The notes below the pieces were generated by a model. That model was given only the letters and a program-made list of their open reading frames with translations, was not told where the DNA came from and did not search any database. Shown in pieces: positions 1 to 6,911 of a stretch of DNA of 64,000 nt (its first letter is position 1; each line of letters starts with the position of its first letter). A program made the position numbers and the translations under genes. The stretch is from JAVMKJ01 sp031732855 (lineage in GTDB: Bacteria > Pseudomonadota > Gammaproteobacteria > Competibacterales > Competibacteraceae): positions 32,785-96,784 of the forward strand of contig JAVMKJ010000112.1 of NCBI GenBank assembly GCA_031732855.1. Reading direction: 5' to 3'.

Positions 1-98
1 TTCTGGTCAAGCCGGCGGTCGAACTGCACGAGCCGGGGAGCTTGCCGGTGTCCGAGGGGAAGGCCAAACGGGTCGCGGATTTGCGGCCCGCGTTCTGA
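1..98 (+). CDS. 3' end of a phenylacetate-CoA ligase family protein (partial)
   Basis: Only the last 31 codons are in the window, ending at the TGA at 96-98. The visible tail contains SLPVSEGKAKRV, which matches the conserved extreme C-terminus of AMP-forming phenylacetate-CoA ligases (usually SLPRSEGKAKRV). These enzymes activate aryl or other carboxylic acids to CoA thioesters in the cytoplasm. An ACT-domain gene follows 22 bp downstream, a frequent partner of PaaK-like ligases. The substrate cannot be judged from this fragment. Confidence 0.7.
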   Translation, partial: LVKPAVELHEPGSLPVSEGKAKRVADLRPAF

Positions 99-120
99 AA
101 ACGGGAGCGAGGAATCCGCC

Positions 121-549
121 ATGACGGAACAGGTCAGCGTCTTCATCGACAACAAACCGGGGCGGCTGAACGCCATCACCGAGGTTCTGCGCGATCACCG
201 AATCGACATCCGGGCGATGACCATCGCCGACCATCGGGATTACGGGGTGGCGAAACTGCTGGTGAGCGACCCGCGCGCGGCGCATCGGGTGCTGGTCGAG
301 CAGGGTTTCGCCGCCGCGCTCAAGCCGGTTCTGGCGGTCGCCATCGAGGACCGGCCGGGTGGTCTGCACGAGTTGCTGGAAATCCTGGCCCGACACCAGA
401 TCAACGTGCTGGATGCCTACGGTTTCGTGGTCGTGCCGGGACAGCGGGCGATCTGGTGCACGGAGGTCGCCGATCCGGCGGAAGCGGCGCGTCTGGTTGG
501 CGCGGCCGGCCTGCGGGTGCTGGACGACCGCGAGTTCTACCGGTTGTGA
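121..549 (+). CDS. Tandem ACT-domain protein
   Basis: This is a 142-residue protein made of two ACT-like halves, roughly residues 3-65 and 70-138. The N-terminus (VSVFIDNKPGRL) and the second-half start (LAVAIEDRPGGL) both show the turn typical of ACT ligand-binding loops. It has no catalytic domain. ACT domains bind amino acids or related small molecules. Stand-alone tandem ACT proteins of this size often follow phenylacetate-CoA ligase-like genes, as here, with GAGCGAGGA as a likely ribosome binding site. A regulatory role for the upstream ligase is plausible but inferred. Confidence 0.85.
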   Translation: MTEQVSVFIDNKPGRLNAITEVLRDHRIDIRAMTIADHRDYGVAKLLVSDPRAAHRVLVEQGFAAALKPVLAVAIEDRPGGLHELLEILARHQINVLDAYGFVVVPGQRAIWCTEVADPAEAARLVGAAGLRVLDDREFYRL

Positions 550-576
550 GCCGCCCGCCGGCGCCGCCGGGCGCGC

Positions 577-1641
577 TCACTCGCTGTAGAACCCGCTCTT
601 GAGATACCGATCCCGGGCGTGGCGCAGCAATACCACGATGACCGCCGCGACCGGCAGAGCCAGCAGGATACCGAAGAAGCCGAACAGGTGGCCGCCGGCC
701 AGTACCGCGAATAGGACCGCGACCGGATGCAGGCCGATGCGGTCGCCGACCAGCGCCGGCGTCAGCAGGAAGTCGCTGATCAACTGGCCGGCCCCGAATA
801 CGATCAGTACCGGGATGATGCTCAGCAAGCTGTGAAACTGAAGCAGCGCGGCGATGCTGGCGACGAGGATGCCGGTGATCAAACCCAGATAGGGCACGAA
901 ACTGACCAAGCCGGCCAGCAGGCCGATCAACAGCGAGGAATCCAGGCCGATGATGGCCAGTCCCACCGAATAAATAACCCCCAACGCCCCCATCACGATG
1001 AACTGACCGCGCAGAAAGGCGCCGATCACCTCGTCCGATTCCCGGGCCAGCTTGCTTGCGGTCGGTTCGATGCGCCGCGGCAGCAGGTCGCGGACCTTGG
1101 CGACCAGCAAATCCCAGTCGCGCAGCAGATAGAAGGTCACCACCGGGATCAGTACCAGATTGGCGAGCCAGACGAAGATTGCGGCGGATGACGCCCGGAA
1201 CGATTCCAGCAAGCCCCCGGCCAGATCGCCGATCTCCTGGCTGTACGATAACAACTGAGTGCGCAGGTGACTCAGGTTGAACATTTCCGGGTTGACGCCC
1301 AGGGTATCGCGCAGCCAGGGTAGAATGCTGGTTTGAAACCAGTCGATGTAAGCGGGCAGGCGCTGCATCAGTCCCCTGAACTGATGCGCCGACAGGGGAA
1401 TCAGCAGCAACAGCAGCAGCATGAGTCCCAGGATGAGCGCGCCGAACACCAGCGTCACCGCCCAGGACCGTGAAATCTTGCGCGCTTCCAGTCGGTCGAT
1501 CAGCGGATCGCCCAGATAGGCCAGCAGGGCGGCGACCAGGAAGGGCGTCAGCACCGGCGCCAGCAGGTACAGCAAACCGATGGATACCGCCCCGAGGATC
1601 AGCCAGAAGCGTGCCTGCGACTGGCGTTGCGGTTGTTGCAT
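577..1641 (-). CDS. AI-2E/PerM family membrane permease
   Basis: This is a 354-residue polytopic membrane protein. Hydrophobic segments near residues 12-45 and 60-85 precede a central soluble-looking part, and a dense hydrophobic half runs from about residue 200 to 340. This is the layout of the AI-2E transporter/PerM/YdiK superfamily. The loop YLLRDWD near mid-protein and the C-terminal LPVAAVIVVLLRHARDRYL are family-typical. Members export small molecules or act as Na+/H+ antiporters; the substrate here is unknown. GGAGG lies about 11 nt before the ATG. It is followed on the same strand by the end of the phosphatidyltransferase gene, which lies upstream in transcription. Confidence 0.85.
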   Translation of the reverse strand: MQQPQRQSQARFWLILGAVSIGLLYLLAPVLTPFLVAALLAYLGDPLIDRLEARKISRSWAVTLVFGALILGLMLLLLLLIPLSAHQFRGLMQRLPAYIDWFQTSILPWLRDTLGVNPEMFNLSHLRTQLLSYSQEIGDLAGGLLESFRASSAAIFVWLANLVLIPVVTFYLLRDWDLLVAKVRDLLPRRIEPTASKLARESDEVIGAFLRGQFIVMGALGVIYSVGLAIIGLDSSLLIGLLAGLVSFVPYLGLITGILVASIAALLQFHSLLSIIPVLIVFGAGQLISDFLLTPALVGDRIGLHPVAVLFAVLAGGHLFGFFGILLALPVAAVIVVLLRHARDRYLKSGFYSE

Positions 1642-1687
1642 CTCTGATGTTTCCTCCGGAGTTCTTCTGGGGATGGGTGGGAACCAT

Positions 1688-2347
1688 TCAATCGTCCGAG
1701 CGATGCGGGGGACCGGTCCGGCGCCGGTTTTTGTGCCAGGTCAGCCGTCCCCACCGCCAAATATAGGCGGCGCCGCTCCAGAGGGTGGTCAGGGCGGTCG
1801 CCTGGATCAGGACATCCAGCAGTCGCTCGGGTAGCCGTGTCATGCCGTAATTGACGATCACCGCGCAGACCAGCGCCAGTTGCATGAGGGTGTTCAGCTT
1901 GCTGATCATCAGGGGGGCGGCCTGGAAACGTTCGACCAGAAAGTGATAGCCGATCGCGCCGCCGACGATCGCCAGATCCCGCAGGATCACCAGGGCCACC
2001 AGCCAGCCCGGGAGTTCGTTCAACCAGCCCAACACCAGGATCGCTCCCATCAGCAGCAGCTTGTCGGCGATCGGATCGAGCAGGCCACCCAGTTCGCTGG
2101 TCCAGCCGAAGTACTTGGCCAGGAAACCATCCAGCGCATCGGAAACGCCCGCGATCGCGAACAGCGTCAGGGCCGCTCCATAACGCTCTTCCAGCAGCAG
2201 CCAGAGGAAGGGCGCCACGAGCAGAATCCGCAAACCGGTGATGAGATTGGGGATGTCTCGGGCTTTCAAGGGAAACGGTGCCACGGTTTCAGCGCCGTTC
2301 GCGTTCGGTTGAGGTGGAGTTCGGGAATCCCGGCGAAGTTCGAACAT
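1688..2347 (-). CDS. CDP-alcohol phosphatidyltransferase (PgsA-like)
   Basis: This is an integral membrane enzyme of about 219 residues. It carries the CDP-alcohol phosphatidyltransferase signature DGxxA(R/K)x8GxxxDxxxD, here DGFLAK...GGLLDPIAD, with lysine in place of the usual arginine. Family members transfer a phosphatidyl group from CDP-diacylglycerol to an alcohol. The NLITGLRILL start of the membrane part resembles glycerophosphate transferases (phosphatidylglycerophosphate synthase). I placed the start at the ATG at 2347; a TTG at 2365 would add six residues. A PerM permease gene follows 46 bp downstream, so the two are probably cotranscribed. Confidence 0.85.
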   Translation of the reverse strand: MFELRRDSRTPPQPNANGAETVAPFPLKARDIPNLITGLRILLVAPFLWLLLEERYGAALTLFAIAGVSDALDGFLAKYFGWTSELGGLLDPIADKLLLMGAILVLGWLNELPGWLVALVILRDLAIVGGAIGYHFLVERFQAAPLMISKLNTLMQLALVCAVIVNYGMTRLPERLLDVLIQATALTTLWSGAAYIWRWGRLTWHKNRRRTGPPHRSDD

Positions 2348-2488
2348 GGTTAGGCATGACTCCAAGCATAACCTAGCGTGTTCGGGCCAAACAACAACGG
2401 GAATTTGCAGCTAGACTTGCCTGATGGGATGGCCGAAGCAATGATGGCGGCGCCGCCGCGGATGGTCGACGGGAGGGAGAGAACACAG

Positions 2489-3022
2489 ATGGCTGATGCA
2501 TCCGGCAACACCAAACTCATTCGGGCTTACCGGCGGATGATGGAAAGGGTGAAAACCCGTCTGGAGGAGATGGAACAGGCCGAGAAAGCCGCATTTCCAC
2601 AACTGAGCGCCAGCATCGAACACGCGGCGGAAAAAGCGGTGGAACTGGGCGAATTGACCCGCGAGGAAGCCCGGCTGATCGGCGGGTATCTGAAGCGCGA
2701 TCTGGAGGACGCCGGCCAGTACCTGACCACCACCGGCCACGATCTGCGGGCCTGGTTGCGGTTCGACCTGGAACTGCTCGAGGACCGATTGCTGGATTTT
2801 TTCCAGCGGGGCGTCGATCGGTCGCGGCTGGATCTGCTGGCCTTCGGAGCGCCTCCGACCGGGGCCGAGGTGGAGCGGTATCGCGGCGGCGAGATTACCG
2901 GACCGGGTACCCTGCAATGCGAGGAATGCGGCGAGCGGGTAACATTCCACGCGCCCGCCGCCATCCCGCCCTGCCCGGCCTGCGGGGGGACGGTTTTTCT
3001 GCGCGTCGCCGGAGAATCGTAA
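2489..3022 (+). CDS. Zinc-ribbon protein of the DUF1451/YbeL type
   Basis: This is a 177-residue protein. An alpha-helical, charged N-terminal two thirds (residues 5-110, rich in Glu, Lys and Arg) is followed by a C-terminal zinc ribbon with CEEC and CPAC cysteine pairs. This matches the DUF1451/YbeL family, whose function is unknown. The start at 2489 is preceded by GGGAGGGAGA at suitable distance; an upstream in-frame extension lacks such a site. Coding direction is opposite to the flanking pgsA-like gene, so it has its own promoter in the 2348-2488 interval. Confidence 0.8.
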   Translation: MADASGNTKLIRAYRRMMERVKTRLEEMEQAEKAAFPQLSASIEHAAEKAVELGELTREEARLIGGYLKRDLEDAGQYLTTTGHDLRAWLRFDLELLEDRLLDFFQRGVDRSRLDLLAFGAPPTGAEVERYRGGEITGPGTLQCEECGERVTFHAPAAIPPCPACGGTVFLRVAGES

Positions 3023-3162
3023 CCAAAATCAAATGATAAGTATAAACCATAATTGATTTGTCAACCCTCCCGATTTACCCGGTTGCGGATTGCCGTTATC
3101 TTAGGCGCGCTTGAGCTGGTTACTACAGCGAAGCGTGTTTTAGCTCAATATCCTGTACCTTG

Positions 3163-3193
3163 ACCGCCAGCCGGATCTGCTGGCGGTTTTTTT
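3163..3193 (+). terminator. Rho-independent terminator
   Basis: A perfect 9-bp stem (ACCGCCAGC/GCTGGCGGT) with a 7-nt loop is followed by seven T residues at 3187-3193. It points rightward and ends a + strand transcript. The nearest + strand gene stops at 3022, so about 140 nt of leader lie before the hairpin. Confidence 0.8.
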
Positions 3194-3884
3194 ATTGCTT
3201 GGCAAGCAACCGCGGTTCGCAGCGGGCCAGTTGCGCGCCATAGCGATCCGCCTGCTGGCGCACGCGCTTCGCCCGCTCCAGCAACCACGGTTTTTTCCGG
3301 TAGGTTCCCTTGGCGAAGCCCTCCTGACCCTCGTGGTAGGCCAGATACTGGTTGTAGGCGTCGCTCTTGGCGATGCCGTTGCGCCGGGCGGTTTGGTTGA
3401 CGTACCAGCCGATGAAATCCACGGCGTCGTCGAACTCGTCGCGGTCGGCGCCGTGGTTGCCGGTCGCGGCGATGTATTGATCCCAAGTGCCATCGAGCGC
3501 CTGACTGAAACCGTAGGCGGAGGAGGGGCGGGGTCCGGGAATGAAGCCGAGATACCAGGTGCGCGGCGGCTGGGCGTCGGCCCGGAAGGCCGATTCCTGA
3601 TGGATGATGGCCAGCAGCACCGGCAGCGGAACGCCCCAGCGCTGGCTGGCGGATTTGGCGTCGGCGAACCAGTCGCCGTATTCGGCGAAGATGGCGCAGG
3701 CATCGTCGACGTTGCGCGGCGGGGCGGTGGCGCAGGAGGCCAGCAACAGCATCATGCCGTAGACGAGCCCGAGGGACCGGCGTCCGGGGCAGGGCCGGAA
3801 GGAATGCGGAAGCTTGCGCCGGTCGGTATCTGGATGGCGCCAGGCGTTCCGGCGAGGCGGAGAATGCATGTCGTTCGCGGTCAT
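3192..3884 (-). CDS. Lytic transglycosylase-like lipoprotein (SLT domain)
   Basis: This is a 230-residue protein. A positively charged leader is followed by a hydrophobic segment ending in the lipobox-like LASC (Cys51), so it is probably an outer-membrane or periplasmic lipoprotein. The SLT-type transglycosylase core shows the catalytic glutamate in HQESAF (near residue 97), then AYGFSQAL and a C-terminal Tyr/Gly-rich helix region (YNQYLAYHEGQ). Such enzymes cleave peptidoglycan glycan strands. The ATG overlaps the stop of lnt in an ATGA arrangement, which supports this start and translational coupling. The long leader before the hydrophobic stretch is unusual. Confidence 0.8.
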   Translation of the reverse strand: MTANDMHSPPRRNAWRHPDTDRRKLPHSFRPCPGRRSLGLVYGMMLLLASCATAPPRNVDDACAIFAEYGDWFADAKSASQRWGVPLPVLLAIIHQESAFRADAQPPRTWYLGFIPGPRPSSAYGFSQALDGTWDQYIAATGNHGADRDEFDDAVDFIGWYVNQTARRNGIAKSDAYNQYLAYHEGQEGFAKGTYRKKPWLLERAKRVRQQADRYGAQLARCEPRLLAKQ

Positions 3885-5392
3885 GCGGTGGTGGCGCGCC
3901 TGGGGAGGAACAACCCGAATGCCAGTAACGGTACCATCAAAATCAGAACCGGAAAATCCCCGAACCGCGCGTAGGGCGTCAGCCCGCGCAGCGGCTGTAT
4001 CTCGCCGCGGATGACCTTCTCCTGGAACTGGGGGCCACGGGCGAGGATGCGACTGCGGTCATCGATGATGGCCGAGACGCCGGTGTTGGTGGCGCGAGCC
4101 AGGTAGCGGCCGACTTCGAGGGCCCGCATCCGGGCGATTTGCAGGTGCTGATGCGGGGCGGTGGAATCCTTGAACCAGGCATCGTTGCTGACGTTGATCA
4201 GCCAGGTGGCCTCGGGCAGCGCCAGCCGGATATCGTCGCCGAATACCGCTTCGAAGCAGATGGAAACGCCGACCGGCTGGCCCCCGGCGCGCAGCAGGGG
4301 CTGGTCGCGGTCGCCGGGCGTGAAGTCGGCCATCGGGATAGTGACCCAGTCGCGGAAAAACATGAACAGCGAGCGAAGCGGCAGATATTCGCCGAACGCC
4401 AGCAGCCGACGCTTGTGATAGAATCCGATGGAGCGACCGACGCTGATCACGCTGTTATGGAAGATCTCGGTCTCCCAGGACCCGGTTGGGATACCGGTGA
4501 TGTAGTCGACCTTGTCCTGTCGGGCACGCTCTCCCAGCGCGGCCACGAACGGGCGCATGTCCTCATGGAACGCCGGAATCGCCGTTTCCGGCCAGATGAT
4601 GACGTCGGTGCGACCATGCTCGGGCAGGCTGAGTTGGACGTAACGTTCCAGGGTTTCATCGATGGCGTTCGGCAGCCATTTCTGATCCTGGGCGATATTC
4701 CCCTGGACGATGGCGACGCGCAGCGGCGGTCCGGCCGGCTCGACCCAGTCGATCCACCCCAGTCCCCAGGCCCCGAGCCACAGGACCGCCAACAGTCCCA
4801 GCCAACCCAGCCGCGCGCTCCAGTCGGTCCTGTCGAGCAGCGTCCGGAGCAGGCCGGCGCCGAACAGCACCGCCCAGCCGATGCCGAAGACGCCGATATA
4901 GGGCGCGAGCTGGCCGAGCGGCGCATCGGTCTGGCTATAGCCGAGCGCCAGCCAGGGAAATCCCGTGAACAGCCAGCTCCTGACCCAGTCCAGCAGGGTC
5001 CATAGCGCCGGGATGACCAGCAGCCAGCGAGCCGGACCGGGCGGCGGTCCCCAGCGGGTGACGAACCAGCCGGCGACGGTGGGGTACGATGCCATCAGCA
5101 GCACGACGGCAAAAGTGGCCAGCGCGGCGAACGGCGCCGGGGCATTGCCGTAATCGTGCAGGCTGATGTAGATCCAGTAGATGCCGAAACCGAACATCCC
5201 CAGTCCGAACAGTCCGCCGCGCCCGGCGGCGCGGCGCGGCGTGGCGCCATCCCAGCCCCACAGCAGGACGGCCGGCGACAGGATCGCCAGCGGCCAGACG
5301 CCGAACGGCGCGAAAGCCAGTGGCACGAGCGCTCCGGCGGCGAGAATCAGGAGGTCGGTGACGAAGGGATGGCGTTGTGGAAAGTCATTCAT
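3881..5392 (-). CDS. lnt: Apolipoprotein N-acyltransferase
   Basis: This is a 503-residue inner-membrane enzyme that adds the third acyl chain to the N-terminal cysteine of apolipoproteins, completing lipoprotein maturation. Several N-terminal membrane helices (residues 10-200) precede a nitrilase-like periplasmic domain. The expected catalytic triad is visible: Glu269 in WPETAIP, Lys327 in YHKRRL and Cys379 in SICFEAV. Length matches the family. It is part of the classic ybeY-corC-lnt block on this strand and its stop codon overlaps the start of a lipoprotein gene (ATGA). Confidence 0.97.
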   Translation of the reverse strand: MNDFPQRHPFVTDLLILAAGALVPLAFAPFGVWPLAILSPAVLLWGWDGATPRRAAGRGGLFGLGMFGFGIYWIYISLHDYGNAPAPFAALATFAVVLLMASYPTVAGWFVTRWGPPPGPARWLLVIPALWTLLDWVRSWLFTGFPWLALGYSQTDAPLGQLAPYIGVFGIGWAVLFGAGLLRTLLDRTDWSARLGWLGLLAVLWLGAWGLGWIDWVEPAGPPLRVAIVQGNIAQDQKWLPNAIDETLERYVQLSLPEHGRTDVIIWPETAIPAFHEDMRPFVAALGERARQDKVDYITGIPTGSWETEIFHNSVISVGRSIGFYHKRRLLAFGEYLPLRSLFMFFRDWVTIPMADFTPGDRDQPLLRAGGQPVGVSICFEAVFGDDIRLALPEATWLINVSNDAWFKDSTAPHQHLQIARMRALEVGRYLARATNTGVSAIIDDRSRILARGPQFQEKVIRGEIQPLRGLTPYARFGDFPVLILMVPLLAFGLFLPRRATTA

Positions 5393-5414
5393 CGGCGTCG
5401 GCGGGGGGTGGGTT

Positions 5415-5436
5415 CCCCTCCTCGGACGAGGAGGGG
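5415..5436. repeat. Intercistronic hairpin between corC and lnt
   Basis: CCCCTCCTC and GAGGAGGGG form a perfect 9-bp stem with a GGAC loop in the 101-bp gap between corC and lnt. There is no T-run, so it is more likely a REP-like or mRNA-processing element than a terminator. Confidence 0.5.
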
Positions 5437-5493
5437 TGGGGCGAAGCGTCGGGGTGATTCGAACGATTGGCCGTTGGGTCGGGCGGGGGGAAG

Positions 5494-6366
5494 TCAGACT
5501 TCCTCGGGGGCGGCAGGCGTCGGCTCCTGGCCGTCGCCGAGCGTCATTTCCAGCAGATGGATGCGCCGGTTGTCGGCGCGCAGCACCTGGAAGCGAAATC
5601 GTCCCAGATCCACCGTCTCGCCGCCCTTGGGCAGCCGGCCCAATTCCATCATCACCAGACCGCCGATGGTGTCGGCCCGTTCGTCGCTGAGTTCCGCCTG
5701 AAAATACTTGTTGAAATCCTCGACCGGAGTGAGCGCCCTGACGATGAAGGCATCGCCCTGCGGACGGATGAAGGTGCTCTCGTCCTCGGTGTCGTGCTCG
5801 TCGTCGATTTCGCCGACGATCTCCTCCAGCACGTCCTCGATGGTGATCAGACCGGCTACCCCGCCGTATTCATCCACCACGATGGCCATGTGCAGGCGGT
5901 TGCCGCGGAATTCCTTCAACAGGGCGTTAAGGCGCTTGCTTTCGGGAATGAACTTGGCCGGGCGCAGCAGGGCGTGGAGGTTGAAGTCTTCGGGGCGGTC
6001 GAAGGCGTGGGCCAGCAGATCCTTGACGATCAGGACGCCGATGACGTTGTCCTTGCTCTCGTCGATGACCGGAAAGCGGGAATGGCCGGACTCGACGATC
6101 GCGGCGATCAAGCGTGCCAGACTCCAGTCGTGTTCCAGAACCACCATCTGGGCGCGGGGCAGCATTACGTCCCGCACCTTGAGTTCCGACACCCGGATGA
6201 CACCTTCCATCATCGTCAAGGCGTCGGTATCCAGCAGTTCGCGCTGTCGCGCGTCGCGCAGCATGCCCATCAATTCGTCCCGGTCCTTGGGTTCGCCCAT
6301 CAGGGCGAGGCCCAAACGTTCCAGCCATGAAGGTTTATGGCTCGGTTCGGATCGTTCTTCGCTCAT
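5494..6366 (-). CDS. corC: CorC/YbeX family CBS-domain protein
   Basis: This is a 290-residue soluble protein. A paired CBS module (about residues 65-190, with VRDVMLPRAQM and IGVLIVKDLL) is followed by a transporter-associated HlyC/CorC C-terminal domain (residues 205-280). Family members are linked to Mg2+/Co2+ efflux and, with YbeY, to ribosome and membrane homeostasis. Its start overlaps the ybeY stop in an ATGA, so it is translationally coupled. The lnt gene follows after 101 bp. Confidence 0.95.
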   Translation of the reverse strand: MSEERSEPSHKPSWLERLGLALMGEPKDRDELMGMLRDARQRELLDTDALTMMEGVIRVSELKVRDVMLPRAQMVVLEHDWSLARLIAAIVESGHSRFPVIDESKDNVIGVLIVKDLLAHAFDRPEDFNLHALLRPAKFIPESKRLNALLKEFRGNRLHMAIVVDEYGGVAGLITIEDVLEEIVGEIDDEHDTEDESTFIRPQGDAFIVRALTPVEDFNKYFQAELSDERADTIGGLVMMELGRLPKGGETVDLGRFRFQVLRADNRRIHLLEMTLGDGQEPTPAAPEEV

Positions 6367-6830
6367 GGATCGTTCGGGTCTCCATAGGGATCAGGGTAGC
6401 CGAGTCCCGCCAGGATGCGGATTTCTAAGGATTCCATGGCCTCGGCCTGTGCTTCATCATGATCATAGCCCAGCAGGTGCAAAACGCCATGCGCGACCAG
6501 GTGGGCCCAGTGCGCTTCCGGCGGTTTGCCTTGGACGACCGCCTCGCGCAACACCACCGGCGCGCAGATCACGACGTCGCCCAACAGCGAACTCTCGACC
6601 CCCGGCGGGTTCTCGAACGGGAAGGACAGCACGTTGGTCGGTCCCTGCTTGTGGCGGTAGGTATCGTTGAGGGCGGTGCTTTCGGCCTCGTTGACGATGC
6701 GGATCGTCAATTCGGCATCGCGCCGACAGCCCGCGCCGGCCAGCGCCGCTTCCGCCCAGCGGCGGAACTGGGGTTCGGCCGGCAGTCCGGGCATGTCGAG
6801 GGCGATTTGCAGGTCCAGTTCCAGCGTCAT
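6363..6830 (-). CDS. ybeY: Endoribonuclease YbeY (rRNA maturation)
   Basis: This is a 155-residue metalloenzyme with the zinc-binding signature HGVLHLLGYDH (H-x3-H-x5-H form), preceded by the conserved NVLSFPFE and LGDVVIC segments. YbeY takes part in 16S rRNA 3'-end maturation and ribosome quality control. Its context, immediately before corC and lnt on the same strand, is the usual proteobacterial arrangement, although phoH (miaB-phoH in many genomes) is not upstream here; a spermidine-synthase-like gene is. Confidence 0.97.
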   Translation of the reverse strand: MTLELDLQIALDMPGLPAEPQFRRWAEAALAGAGCRRDAELTIRIVNEAESTALNDTYRHKQGPTNVLSFPFENPPGVESSLLGDVVICAPVVLREAVVQGKPPEAHWAHLVAHGVLHLLGYDHDEAQAEAMESLEIRILAGLGYPDPYGDPNDP

Positions 6831-6911
6831 GAGGGATTGTCCTGTTCGTGGCGGGCGCGGGGGTTCGCGCGGCAGGTTTTAGGTCAAAATCGCAAAATCT
6901 GTCAACTCGTT

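Noticed and set aside
3163..3193. Bidirectional terminator serving the transglycosylase gene too
   Set aside because: Reading leftward, the stem is preceded by the A-run and not followed by T residues, so it only fits a + strand transcript.
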